Shown here one piece after another: positions 8,238 to 17,502 of a stretch of DNA of 64,000 bases. The stretch is from contig NZ_LJYX01000025.1 in NCBI RefSeq assembly GCF_001440345.1, positions 39,240-103,239 on the forward strand, written 5' to 3'. The position numbers were made by a program, and so were the translations under genes. Position 1 is the stretch's first letter. Every line of letters begins with the position of its first letter. Source of the DNA: Colwellia sp. TT2012. Its GTDB lineage: Bacteria; Pseudomonadota; Gammaproteobacteria; Enterobacterales; Alteromonadaceae. A model generated the notes under the pieces. The model saw only the letters and a program-made list of their open reading frames with translations. It was not told the origin of the DNA and searched no databases.

Positions 8238-9816
8238 GAATCTGTCATTAGTACATTGCTTAGGTATAGTTTGCTTATTTTTATCTGCCAGCTCATTAGC
8301 GGGTGAGTGGCGTTTTGAGCCGAGTTTAGGGCTAACCGAAACCCACACTAATAATATTGAACTGAATCAATTAGATAAAAAATCGAGTCTAGTGAGCCAG
8401 TTCATTATTGGTGCTGATATTCATTTTAGTTCCAGAAAATTACAATTCTCATTTGCCGGCACTGAAACACTAGCAGCCTATAGCCATGATAGTGGACTTA
8501 ATAATGATTACCAAACGCTGGTTGCTAATACCTCATATTCACTGTGGCAAGATAATTTAACCGCCATTGCTAGCGCTTCAATAAGCAATGTCAGTAAAAA
8601 TGATACCGCCAATAGTTTAGCCGACCTAATTACTGCCGATACGATTCAGCAACGATACCTGTCAGCCGGCTTACAATATAACAGTGCCAACAGTGATTAC
8701 TCGCTATTTTCCTCACTTATTTCTAGCGCAGTGGATACTGAAGATGGTATCGGTGAAAGTCATGGTTACACGGTACTAATTAATAGTAAAAGTGGTAATG
8801 CTGCCCGCACTATTTTTTGGCAAGTCGACGGTTCATTTGCGAACCGGGCAAGTGGTGGATTCAGTGGTATGGAGGGTGGTTTCACCAGTGAGAATTATCA
8901 ATTCGAAGCCAAGATTGGCGTCATTTCGCCATATAAACTTAACCCTTTTGTGCGCTTCTATAATGAAAGAGTGACCGGCACTTTAGCGGGCCGTAACCCT
9001 GAGGAAATTCCGTCTTGGGGGCCGGGTTTGCGCTATCAGGTTGCTAAGCACTTTATCATCGATTTATCTTATAACTATGTAGATGATAATAGCCAAGCCA
9101 GTGATGACTATGTTGCTGCTGATATAGATTGGCAACTATCTGCACGTACCTCACTTAAGGCTAGTTATTCAAAGCGTTTTTTTGGTAATTCTTATGAGTT
9201 AGACTTTTCACATCGTACTAAACGGTTAACTAACACACTGTCTTACCATGAAACCATTGACGCTTTTGACCGTAGTAATTTCCAAGAAGTAAACAGTGAT
9301 GTTTGGTGTCCCAATAATAGCTTTAATGTTAGTGATTGCTTACCTTTTGGCCAAATACCTGATGATACTAGTGACTTTCAAAGTGTCCCCGTTAGTTCGC
9401 TTGAACTAGTAGAGGATAATGAGTTCACTTTAAACAAGCGTCTAGCATGGCAATCTCAGTTAGCGCTAGCACGTACTACTTTTACCTTCGATCTATCTAA
9501 CCGCGAACGCAAAAGTTTAAGTAACGGCATTATAGATAACTACCTTGAGGCACGTTTTAGCGTTACTCGTCGTATGACGACTAGAAGCGATGTTACGGTT
9601 TATGTGAATTACAGTAAAAATGTTTTTGACAAGTATAGACCTGATGGCCCTCGACAAGAAGATATGTATAAAACATTCTCAGCAACCTACAATAGAGGCT
9701 TAGCTTCATCACTCAAGGCCTTTTTTACGTTACAATACCTTGATAGACAATCAAATTTTAAGCGTTACACTTACACTGAAGCCCGAGCTTCCATTAATTT
9801 AACAAAAGATTTTTAA
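8197..9816 (+). CDS. XrtA/PEP-CTERM-associated outer-membrane beta-barrel protein (TIGR03016-like)
   Basis: 539-aa predicted outer-membrane protein. A signal peptide (LSLVHCLGIVCLFLSASSLAGEW, hydrophobic core about 18-34) precedes long runs of alternating hydrophobic and polar residues, and the chain ends in an aromatic residue (INLTKDF), as OM barrels do. Members of this family occur only beside exosortase A genes; the likely role is an OM channel or scaffold for polymer secretion, which is inference. The start at 8197 overlaps the kinase gene by 41 nt and is favoured by AAAAAGGA 5 nt upstream; ATGs at 8206, 8212 and 8218 are alternatives. The same DNA encodes the kinase tyrosine tail in another frame. 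Confidence 0.87.
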   Translation: MAIMDMAMAEKPSKNLSLVHCLGIVCLFLSASSLAGEWRFEPSLGLTETHTNNIELNQLDKKSSLVSQFIIGADIHFSSRKLQFSFAGTETLAAYSHDSGLNNDYQTLVANTSYSLWQDNLTAIASASISNVSKNDTANSLADLITADTIQQRYLSAGLQYNSANSDYSLFSSLISSAVDTEDGIGESHGYTVLINSKSGNAARTIFWQVDGSFANRASGGFSGMEGGFTSENYQFEAKIGVISPYKLNPFVRFYNERVTGTLAGRNPEEIPSWGPGLRYQVAKHFIIDLSYNYVDDNSQASDDYVAADIDWQLSARTSLKASYSKRFFGNSYELDFSHRTKRLTNTLSYHETIDAFDRSNFQEVNSDVWCPNNSFNVSDCLPFGQIPDDTSDFQSVPVSSLELVEDNEFTLNKRLAWQSQLALARTTFTFDLSNRERKSLSNGIIDNYLEARFSVTRRMTTRSDVTVYVNYSKNVFDKYRPDGPRQEDMYKTFSATYNRGLASSLKAFFTLQYLDRQSNFKRYTYTEARASINLTKDF

Positions 9817-9817
9817 C

Positions 9818-10858
9818 ATGTATGAAAATTACTATGGCTTTAGTGAGCGACCTTTTCAGTTAAGCCCAGATCCCCGGTTTTACTTTGCCACCAAACATCA
9901 TCAACGTGCTTTATCTTATTTGCAATACGGCTTAGATCAAGGTGAAGGCTTTATTGTTATTACCGGTCCAATTGGCACAGGTAAAACAACCATAGCTAGG
10001 AATTTATTAGCCAACATTGCTGATGAAAATATAGTCGCGGCTCAATTAGTTACCACAAATTTATCTCCCGATGAATTACTTGAGCTTGTGGCAGCTGAGT
10101 TTAACATTACTGTATCAGGCAGTAGTAAAGCAGATGTGCTACAAAGTATTGAACGGTTTTTAATTAACTTACATAAACAAGGCAAACGTGCCTTATTATT
10201 AGTGGATGAAGCTCAGAATCTACCACCAGAAACCGTAGAAGAATTACGAATGCTCTCTAACTTTCAGCTTGATAATAAGCCACTTATTCAAAGTTTCTTA
10301 TTAGGTCAAGAAGAGTTAAAAACCATTATTTCTGCACCTGATATGGAACAATTTAGGCAACGTATTATTGCCTCAGCACATCTAAAGCCCCTTAATGAGC
10401 AAGAAGTTAAAGATTATATTAATCACAGGTTAGCCCAGGCAAATTACAATAAAGAGGACTTGTTTAGCGATGATGCTTTTCAACTGATTTTTAAAAAAAC
10501 GCTTGGCGTACCACGAAAAATAAATATATTTGTTGATCGCTTGTTACTATTTGGTTTCCTAGAAGAACTTACTAACATAAATTGTAAAGTCATTAATGAA
10601 GTTGCTCTGGAAATGTCTGAAGAGCTAACGGGTTCACTTAGTGGCACCGAGTTTGACGGCGATAAGAAAGCTCAACCCTTAGTGATAAACTCAACTAAAA
10701 ATGTTGAGAATATAAAGAATGTTTTACGAGAAGTGGAAGAAATATTAGAAGGTTCGATTCAACAAAAAGTTAAAATGACCCGCTATATTGATAAGCTTTT
10801 AAAGCAAAAAAGTAGAGAGTTAGCTGAACTACAAAGTAATAGCACCGAGGATAAATAA
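9818..10858 (+). CDS. XrtA-associated ATPase (ExeA/GspA-like AAA protein)
   Basis: 346-aa AAA-type ATPase (TIGR03015-like). ExeA/GspA relatives power assembly of envelope complexes; here it probably supports polysaccharide or PEP-CTERM protein export, its exact task being unknown. It starts MYENYYGFSERPFQLSPDPRFY, typical of the family, with Walker A GPIGTGKTT (50-58), Walker B ALLLVDEAQN (125-134) and a sensor-like RQRIIASAHLKPL segment. The last 70 residues are charged and helical. The gene starts 1 bp after the OM protein stop, and its stop codon lies inside a strong hairpin shared with the convergent prsR gene. Confidence 0.92.
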   Translation: MYENYYGFSERPFQLSPDPRFYFATKHHQRALSYLQYGLDQGEGFIVITGPIGTGKTTIARNLLANIADENIVAAQLVTTNLSPDELLELVAAEFNITVSGSSKADVLQSIERFLINLHKQGKRALLLVDEAQNLPPETVEELRMLSNFQLDNKPLIQSFLLGQEELKTIISAPDMEQFRQRIIASAHLKPLNEQEVKDYINHRLAQANYNKEDLFSDDAFQLIFKKTLGVPRKINIFVDRLLLFGFLEELTNINCKVINEVALEMSEELTGSLSGTEFDGDKKAQPLVINSTKNVENIKNVLREVEEILEGSIQQKVKMTRYIDKLLKQKSRELAELQSNSTEDK

Positions 10859-10876
10859 TTATCCGTGCTATTACTT
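10834..10876. terminator. Strong hairpin between convergent genes (likely bidirectional terminator)
   Basis: AAGTAATAGCAC (10834-10845) pairs perfectly with GTGCTATTACTT (10865-10876), and inside it GGATAA (10849-10854) pairs with TTATCC (10859-10864) around a 4-nt loop, leaving only a 3-nt bulge on the left arm. The stop codon of the ATPase gene lies in the structure. There is no clear U-tract on either side, so factor-independent termination is not certain. Confidence 0.55.
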
Positions 10877-10895
10877 ATCCTCAAATATTAACCAC

Positions 10896-12248
10896 TTAAA
10901 TATTAATGGCAATTTTATACTTTTCTATTAATGAATAAAGCGTCGGTCTGGTGATACCCAATAATTCCGACGTTTTTGACATATTTCCTTCCGTCAAGGC
11001 ATAGGCTTTTTGAATCGCAATAGTTTCGGCTTGTTCACGCACCGCGCGTAAATTTAACGACAACTCATACTCGGCATTTTCCTTATCAAAAAAGCCTAAA
11101 TCAAAAGCACTAATTTGACTACCGGTACACATAATTACCGACGATTTGACTTTATTTTGTAATTCTCGAATATTACCCGGCCACTTATGGTGTCTTAAAC
11201 CATATAGCGCATCATCGGCAAACGATTTGACATTGCGCTTATACTCACCAGCGTATTGCTGTAAAAAGAAGTTAGCTAAAATAAGTACATCTTCATCTCG
11301 ATCACGCAATGGTGGAATATTAAGGGTTATTTCAGTAATACGGTAAAAAAGATCTTCTCGGAATGTTTTCTGCGCGACCATACTTTCTAGATCTTGGTTG
11401 GTGGCACAAATAATACGAACATCAACCGCTATCTCTTTACGGCCACCTAAGCGTTCTATTACTTTTTCTTGTAAAAAGCGTAATAATTTGGCTTGTAAGT
11501 GATAAGGCATATCACCTATTTCATCTAAAAATAGTGTCCCACCTTGAGCACATTCTATTTTTCCCAACGTGGTTTTGTGAGCCCCGGTAAAAGCACCTTT
11601 TTCAAAACCAAACAATTCACTTTCTAATAAATTTTCCGGGATAGAAGCACAATTAATGGCAATAAAAGGTTTATCACTACGCTCACTCACTTTATGAATA
11701 GCTTTGGCAGTAACTTCTTTACCAGTACCACTTTCACCGAGTAATAACGTGGTGATTTGAGTAGGTGCAATACGTTGCACCATAAGGCGTAGTCTATCAA
11801 TACTTTCACTACTACCAATAATACCTGTGTCACAACCCACCACAGACTTCATATTGCGGTTATCTTTTTCTATCTTTGCTAAACTAAAAGCGCGAGAAAC
11901 AATGACATTAATAACATCGGCATCAACGGGCTTTTGGTAAAAATCATAAGCGCCCATTTCTATGGCTTTTAAGGCATTACTTCGATCATCATTACCGGTT
12001 ATAACAATAACCTTGGTATGAGGGGCAAGCTCCAGTATTTGTTTTAACGTGGCTAAGCCTTCGCTCGCATTAGTGGCATCTGGCGGTAAACCTAAATCTA
12101 AGGTGACTACATTAGGCTCATGTCGTCTCACTGCGGCAATAGCACTCTCTCGGGTATCCGCTAAGACCACGTCGTAATCAGCTAAGCTCCATTTCAATTG
12201 TTTTTGTATACCGAGATCATCATCAACAATCAGTAACTTTTCCATCAC
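10896..12248 (-). CDS. prsR: PEP-CTERM-box response regulator, sigma-54-dependent activator PrsR
   Basis: 450-aa NtrC-type response regulator (TIGR02915-like). It has a receiver domain with phospho-acceptor D51 (VVTLDLGLPP), a sigma-54 AAA domain with Walker A GESGTGKE (171-178), the GAFTGA loop (218-223) that contacts sigma-54 and Walker B GGTLFLDEIGD (236-246), and a Fis-type HTH (GNMSKTSELLGITRPTLYSL, about 421-440). It should turn on RpoN promoters when phosphorylated by PrsK, encoded 18 bp upstream. A near-consensus -24/-12 promoter stands before the PEP-CTERM gene at 20.2 kb, a plausible target. ATG at 12245 is an alternative start. Confidence 0.95.
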   Translation of the reverse strand: MMEKLLIVDDDLGIQKQLKWSLADYDVVLADTRESAIAAVRRHEPNVVTLDLGLPPDATNASEGLATLKQILELAPHTKVIVITGNDDRSNALKAIEMGAYDFYQKPVDADVINVIVSRAFSLAKIEKDNRNMKSVVGCDTGIIGSSESIDRLRLMVQRIAPTQITTLLLGESGTGKEVTAKAIHKVSERSDKPFIAINCASIPENLLESELFGFEKGAFTGAHKTTLGKIECAQGGTLFLDEIGDMPYHLQAKLLRFLQEKVIERLGGRKEIAVDVRIICATNQDLESMVAQKTFREDLFYRITEITLNIPPLRDRDEDVLILANFFLQQYAGEYKRNVKSFADDALYGLRHHKWPGNIRELQNKVKSSVIMCTGSQISAFDLGFFDKENAEYELSLNLRAVREQAETIAIQKAYALTEGNMSKTSELLGITRPTLYSLIEKYKIAINI

Positions 12249-12266
12249 AATGCTATTTCCTTTATA

Positions 12267-14309
12267 TTATTTTTTAATATTTATACTTTTACCGGGTATA
12301 ATTATTTTAAAATGACTGCCTTCATTTACCTGGCTGGTTACCTGCATGGTGCCATCTACGCTCTCAATGAATTGTTTTGCTTCATAAACACCAATACCCA
12401 TACCCGCATTACCTTTTGTAGTATCAAAGGCTTTAAATAGGCGATTAGCGATGAAATCTACTGACATTCCGCAGCCGTTATCAATAATTTCGATATGCAG
12501 CTCATTGTTTATCATCTCAGCAATTATCTTAACCCAGCCATTATCGTTTGTCGCTTCTTGTGCATTTTGTAGAAGATGATTTAGCACGGCAGAAAATGTC
12601 TCTTCATCAATACAAATCCTACTAGCAAGTGCTAACTGTACACTAATATTCGGCTTGTCTACGTTACGCTGTTTAACTACCGCCATGATTAACGCCTGCA
12701 CATCAGTATTTTTTTTGCTTGACTCAACCAGTTGTTTATTGCGCAATTGTGTCAGTACTTTATCAAGCCGCCCAGTTGCCGAAGTCACAGTTTCAAAGAC
12801 ATCATCAATAAAATCTGGATTATCTCTATGGCGTTTCGCATTACTACTAATAAGCGCCAATTGCGCTTGAATATTTTTCAAGTCATGCACTAAAAAAGCA
12901 GACATGCGATTAAAAGCGTCAAACTGCTTAGACTCAGCTAAACTCTCATTCGCTTCATTAAGGGACAAATAGTTACTGAGTTGCCTAGAGATAGAAAAAA
13001 GTAAGTCCCTGTCCTCCCAGTTTAATAAGCCTTGCTCTGGCGGCATAGCCAATAAGAAAAAACCATACACAGATTTTTTCATAAAAATGGGAATAATAAT
13101 ATCTATGTGTTTTTGTCGACAGGCTTGCGCATCTAACGATAAATTAGGATAACTGTTCTCAACAACAGCGAGTTCTCGGACATCAATAATCCAACCATGT
13201 TGTTGGCAAAATTCATCAACTGTGGCTAAACAACGTAAGTCATCGGCTTCAAGACGATAATTTTGTTGGTAAAGGCACTGATAATTGCCACTAGAGACTT
13301 TTTTAACTAATGCCCCTTGCTGGATATTTAAAGATGAACAAATAATATGAGTCGCGGTATGATAGTAATCATCACTTGCGCCAATTTCGAGCTGCTCTAT
13401 CGATTTAAGCCACTCAATGCGATAATCATATTTATTGGCAAAAAAGTGTTTAGTGATAAAGACCTTAACTTCTCGACGTAATCTTTCGGTCATTAATAGT
13501 GCCGCTAAAACACTACCGCCTAAAAGAATAAAAGCGATACTAATTACATCCCCCCAGGTACCACCAAAAAAATTAATCGCATAGCCGGCTATGGCTAATA
13601 ACAATAAGTAGACACCTGAAATTAATAACATAGAGCTATAAAAAACCATTTCACGAGAGACAAAAACATCAACTGACCAATCTTTTATCCGCCGAGTGCT
13701 GACCAAGATTAATGGCATACCTATAGCCGCAATAAAACCACGGGCATACCAGTAAGAAAAGTCTAATTGGTTAACCATGGCCGCCTGAGCAAAAAGCACA
13801 AAATCAAATACGGTTGCCATACCTAGGGCGATGATCAATGACCATACCGCCCACTTTACTTTAACATCAGCATTTCTATATAACTGTTCAAGTAACACCA
13901 AAAGCCACAAATTAAGCAATAAAAACAAAGAGAATAACAGCTTCACGCTACCCGGAATAAAGAGTACGGCGCCCCAGCACAGTACCGATAAACCAGCCCA
14001 AACTTGTAGATACTGCCTAACTTTGGGGTGACTAATAAAGGCTTTTACCGAGGTAATATTGGCTTGGGTGCAAATAATTAGCAGCGACCAGGCAGCTAAC
14101 TTTAAAGTCTCGATGGCGAGAACAATAAGCAAGGTAAAACCTTGCTTAGTTTGTAAGGCAGCGCTAAGGCTAGAGGCAAAAACTAAAATGGCCGCTAACA
14201 AGACTAAAGCACCGGCAAGGGTTTTATTTCGTGCCGCTAACAGTAATAAAATAAAAACTGCATAAGCACAAGCGGCTAAAAAATAACCTGAGCTACCAAT
14301 AACTTCCAT
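12267..14309 (-). CDS. prsK: PEP-CTERM system membrane histidine kinase PrsK
   Basis: 680-aa inner-membrane sensor kinase (TIGR02916-like). About eight or nine hydrophobic segments fill residues 5-275, then a GAF-like domain (about 300-445) and the kinase core: the H box FLVHDLKNIQAQL with His475, an N box HLLQNAQEATND (about 585-596), and G boxes IIDNGCGMS and GNAGMGIGVYEAK. The DHp has an HDLKN motif as expected for this family. It pairs with PrsR, the next gene downstream, with an 18-bp gap. The signal sensed is unknown; the many membrane helices suggest a membrane or envelope cue. Confidence 0.94.
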   Translation of the reverse strand: MEVIGSSGYFLAACAYAVFILLLLAARNKTLAGALVLLAAILVFASSLSAALQTKQGFTLLIVLAIETLKLAAWSLLIICTQANITSVKAFISHPKVRQYLQVWAGLSVLCWGAVLFIPGSVKLLFSLFLLLNLWLLVLLEQLYRNADVKVKWAVWSLIIALGMATVFDFVLFAQAAMVNQLDFSYWYARGFIAAIGMPLILVSTRRIKDWSVDVFVSREMVFYSSMLLISGVYLLLLAIAGYAINFFGGTWGDVISIAFILLGGSVLAALLMTERLRREVKVFITKHFFANKYDYRIEWLKSIEQLEIGASDDYYHTATHIICSSLNIQQGALVKKVSSGNYQCLYQQNYRLEADDLRCLATVDEFCQQHGWIIDVRELAVVENSYPNLSLDAQACRQKHIDIIIPIFMKKSVYGFFLLAMPPEQGLLNWEDRDLLFSISRQLSNYLSLNEANESLAESKQFDAFNRMSAFLVHDLKNIQAQLALISSNAKRHRDNPDFIDDVFETVTSATGRLDKVLTQLRNKQLVESSKKNTDVQALIMAVVKQRNVDKPNISVQLALASRICIDEETFSAVLNHLLQNAQEATNDNGWVKIIAEMINNELHIEIIDNGCGMSVDFIANRLFKAFDTTKGNAGMGIGVYEAKQFIESVDGTMQVTSQVNEGSHFKIIIPGKSINIKK

Positions 14310-14369
14310 TTATAGTTATCCTGAAAACGTACAACTAGACGTGATTACATATTGAAAAGAATTGACACC

Positions 14370-14397
14370 ATTATATATTAATTCATTATTTTGTCTT
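14370..14397 (-). promoter_or_regulatory. Candidate promoter of prsK-prsR
   Basis: On the minus strand AAGACA (14397-14392) and a perfect TATAAT (14375-14370) are 16 bp apart, about 60 bp before the prsK start and in the 112-bp gap after the RND permease gene. Suggests prsKR has its own sigma-70 promoter rather than depending on the pump genes. Confidence 0.42.
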
Positions 14398-14421
14398 GGT
14401 TTTATTAAAGAATATAATGGT

Positions 14422-17400
14422 TTAGCTAGGGCTTTTTAGACTTGCCTTAGGGGTAAATAACTCAGTTAAAATAGGCACCAATAAGAAACTAGAAATAGCG
14501 GAAATACATAAACCAGAAATTAACACCACGCCAAGTGGTTGCCATAAACCACCACCAAATAAGGTTAATGGAATTAGCCCCCCTATGGTTGTTAACGTGG
14601 TTAGTAATATGGGGGTAAAGCGAACTGCACTGGCCTTTAATATTGCCGAGTGCAGCTCTAAACCAGCTCGTAAATTAGCATTGGTGCTATCAATCAAAAT
14701 AATGGCATTATTTACCACAATACCAAATAAACTGATCAGGCCGACAAAAGCCATCATAGAAAAAGATAAACCAGTTAAATATAAACCTATAATAGAGCCA
14801 GCCATGGCAAACGGTATTGAACTAAAAATTATCATCGGCTGTAAAATAGATTTAAACTGTAAAACTAATACCGCAAATATCCCCATCGCAGTAATTAGCA
14901 TTATTTGAGTTAAACCGGCAAACGTTTTTTGCCGTGATTCTTCTTCACCACCTAAGGTAAAATACATGCCCTTAGGTAAGTCATACTGCTCAAGATAAGC
15001 CACTAATTCTTTAGTGATGTCACCCACTGAATAACCGGTTTCAACATCGGCAGATACTTTGGCCATGCGTAATTTTTGATAATGAAAAAAGTCACTGCCG
15101 CCTTTTTTTAACTCCATGGTCGCTAGTTGTGCCAGCGGAATAGCCACACCTTGGTTATTACTCACCTCAATTGCCGATAAACTATCAAGACTAGGGTTAT
15201 TTCGACGCACCATAATAGGATAGTCTTCACCGTTAGTATCATTAAACTGACCAATGTTAGTGCCAGATAATATGGTACTAATGGTCTTATCTAATCGTTC
15301 AATACTAACACCACTAAGGGAAGCTTGCTGATAATCAATAGTAAGCACTAACTCAGTATTTGCCATACCGATAGGATTATCAATATTTACCACACCTGAT
15401 AATTGTCGCATTTTCGCGGCTAAATCATTAGCAACTTGCTCTAAATCAGTTAAGGATTCACTTAACAGCCGAATGGCAATAACCTGATCGGTCACGGGTC
15501 CTTGAGTAAACTCTTTAACGCTTATGTCAGCCTGTGGCCAGTGATTAAAATCATCTCGTAGATTTTTTACCAAAGCGGTTACTTCATCCGCTTGATAGGA
15601 CTTTAATACTAACAAGGCTTGACCAAAGCGAATCATGCCACGTTTAGGCACTTCATTATAATAAATACGTGGGTTGGCATTACCTATATTCAGTGCTACT
15701 TTATCAACTAAAGTATATTGCTTAACATGCTGGCGTACTTGCTGAAGAATTTTGTCGGTATAGGCGAGTGATGAGTTAGCCGGTGTGGTGACATTAATCA
15801 ATAACATCGGTTTTTCCGCTTTAGGAAATAAGCTAACACCTACTTGCCCAAACAAAGATAACATAGCAACAAGTGCCACCAAGCTAACCATGATAACGGC
15901 TATTTTATGCCGCATAAGTACCTTTAAAATATCGGTATAATTTTTTTCGGCAAATTGATTAGCATAATGCTGTAAAGTCTGTATTTTCAACGCTTTCGGA
16001 TTATTGTTTGGTGTAATAACAACGAGTAACTTACTGGCTAACAGAGGCGTTAAGGTTAATGCCACTAATAACGAGGCAAGTAGTACTAACACCACAGTTA
16101 CTGGCATTGAGCGAATAAAATCCCCAGTATTACTTTGGATCATCAGCATAGGTAAAAAAGCCAACATGGTAGTAATTGTGCCACTGGCTATGGCCCAAGC
16201 GACTTTACTGGTGCCATCTGCTGCCGCTTGTTTTATGTCTTTACCAAGTTTCTTTTCTCTATGAATACTCTCGGTTACCACAATAGCGTTATCGACCAAC
16301 AAACCTAAAGCTATGATTAAACCGACGATAGACATTTGCTGTAAACCATAACCACTAAAATCCAACCAACCAATGGCCATCAAAAATGAAATGGGGATAG
16401 CAATTATCACCACTAAAGCTTCGCGAAAACCTAAAAACAGCAAGGCCATCAAACCTACAATCACCAGCCCTTGCGTCAAGTTATCAAAAAAACCATTCAC
16501 ACGCACCTTAACACTATCGGCTTGTTGAAATATTTTTTCCAATTTTAGGCCACTAGGTAAGTTCTGCTTAAACAGCTCAAGCTCTTGATTTATTTGCTCC
16601 GTTAAAACAAATATATTGGTTTTTTCTCGTTGTTCTACCGTAATAAATATCGCCGGTATATCATCAAAATAAGCTAAATAGCTCGGCTCTGCGCTAGCAA
16701 AACTAACCTGAGCAATATCTTTCACCTTTAATATGCCATTAGCCTTGGCTATATTGCTGCTACTAATAATAGTATCTTCAATATCAACTAGTTGGCTAAA
16801 GTTACCACTGGCTTTGACATTAAAGCGCCGAGTACCCGCATCAACAAAACCTGGGGTGATATTCATTGCTCGCCCCTGAAGGATTTGATTAATATCCGTC
16901 AGTGCTAAGCCATAGTGTTTCAATAACGCCAAATCAATATCTATGGCGACAATTTGCCGAGGATATCCCCATATACTTGCCTTGCGCACACTGGCTATGG
17001 TTTCGAGTCGTTTTTCTAGTAACTTGGCCTGTAATTCCATGATTTTGTAGTCTGTCGGCTCTGACCACAAAGCCAACTGCATTATGGCGACACTGCTCGG
17101 CGTTGCTTTTAAGACTAGCAACTCGGCAATGCCGGTAGGTAAGCTAGGTCTTACGGTTGCTACTGCCTGTTTTACTTTATTAAATGCGGCTTCCGCATCG
17201 GTGCCATAAAGAAAATCAATGGTAATTCTAACCGCACCATTGTGTATTTTTGCTTCAATTTTTTTAATGTTTTCAATATCGGCAATTTCTTGTTCAAGGG
17301 GATCAACCACTAACGTTTCAATATCACTGGGCGAGGCGCCAGGATAAACTACCTCAATTAAGGTTACCGGTAAGTCAAACTGTGGGTCTTCTGAGCGAGG

Positions 17401-17496
17401 CATATTAAAATAGGACAGCACACCAACCAAAACTAATAATAAAAAAACAGTTAGGGTGAATTGGGCATTATCTATGGCTAATCGAGGAAGTTTCAT
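14422..17496 (-). CDS. RND-family efflux permease (AcrB/AcrD/AcrF type)
   Basis: 1024-aa inner-membrane proton-driven exporter of the resistance-nodulation-division superfamily, working with the adaptor encoded just upstream and an OM channel not present in the window. It begins with one N-terminal helix (FTLTVFLLLVLVGVLSYFNMPR), the periplasmic PN1 domain with EVVYPGASPSDIETLVVDPLE, a block of six helices containing the proton-relay segment ALGLLVDNAIVVTESI (about 395-410), then the second half repeats the plan (VGLISLFGIVVNNAIILIDS near 945). The length is normal for the family. Substrate unknown; the branch looks like the generic acriflavine-resistance type, not heavy-metal CzcA. A 6-bp gap separates it from the adaptor gene. 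Confidence 0.93.
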   Translation of the reverse strand: MKLPRLAIDNAQFTLTVFLLLVLVGVLSYFNMPRSEDPQFDLPVTLIEVVYPGASPSDIETLVVDPLEQEIADIENIKKIEAKIHNGAVRITIDFLYGTDAEAAFNKVKQAVATVRPSLPTGIAELLVLKATPSSVAIMQLALWSEPTDYKIMELQAKLLEKRLETIASVRKASIWGYPRQIVAIDIDLALLKHYGLALTDINQILQGRAMNITPGFVDAGTRRFNVKASGNFSQLVDIEDTIISSSNIAKANGILKVKDIAQVSFASAEPSYLAYFDDIPAIFITVEQREKTNIFVLTEQINQELELFKQNLPSGLKLEKIFQQADSVKVRVNGFFDNLTQGLVIVGLMALLFLGFREALVVIIAIPISFLMAIGWLDFSGYGLQQMSIVGLIIALGLLVDNAIVVTESIHREKKLGKDIKQAAADGTSKVAWAIASGTITTMLAFLPMLMIQSNTGDFIRSMPVTVVLVLLASLLVALTLTPLLASKLLVVITPNNNPKALKIQTLQHYANQFAEKNYTDILKVLMRHKIAVIMVSLVALVAMLSLFGQVGVSLFPKAEKPMLLINVTTPANSSLAYTDKILQQVRQHVKQYTLVDKVALNIGNANPRIYYNEVPKRGMIRFGQALLVLKSYQADEVTALVKNLRDDFNHWPQADISVKEFTQGPVTDQVIAIRLLSESLTDLEQVANDLAAKMRQLSGVVNIDNPIGMANTELVLTIDYQQASLSGVSIERLDKTISTILSGTNIGQFNDTNGEDYPIMVRRNNPSLDSLSAIEVSNNQGVAIPLAQLATMELKKGGSDFFHYQKLRMAKVSADVETGYSVGDITKELVAYLEQYDLPKGMYFTLGGEEESRQKTFAGLTQIMLITAMGIFAVLVLQFKSILQPMIIFSSIPFAMAGSIIGLYLTGLSFSMMAFVGLISLFGIVVNNAIILIDSTNANLRAGLELHSAILKASAVRFTPILLTTLTTIGGLIPLTLFGGGLWQPLGVVLISGLCISAISSFLLVPILTELFTPKASLKSPS

Positions 17497-17502
17497 CTGC
17501 TA

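Noticed and set aside
14585..14908. 107-aa ORF opposite the RND permease
   Set aside because: Antisense shadow of a well-conserved RND gene.
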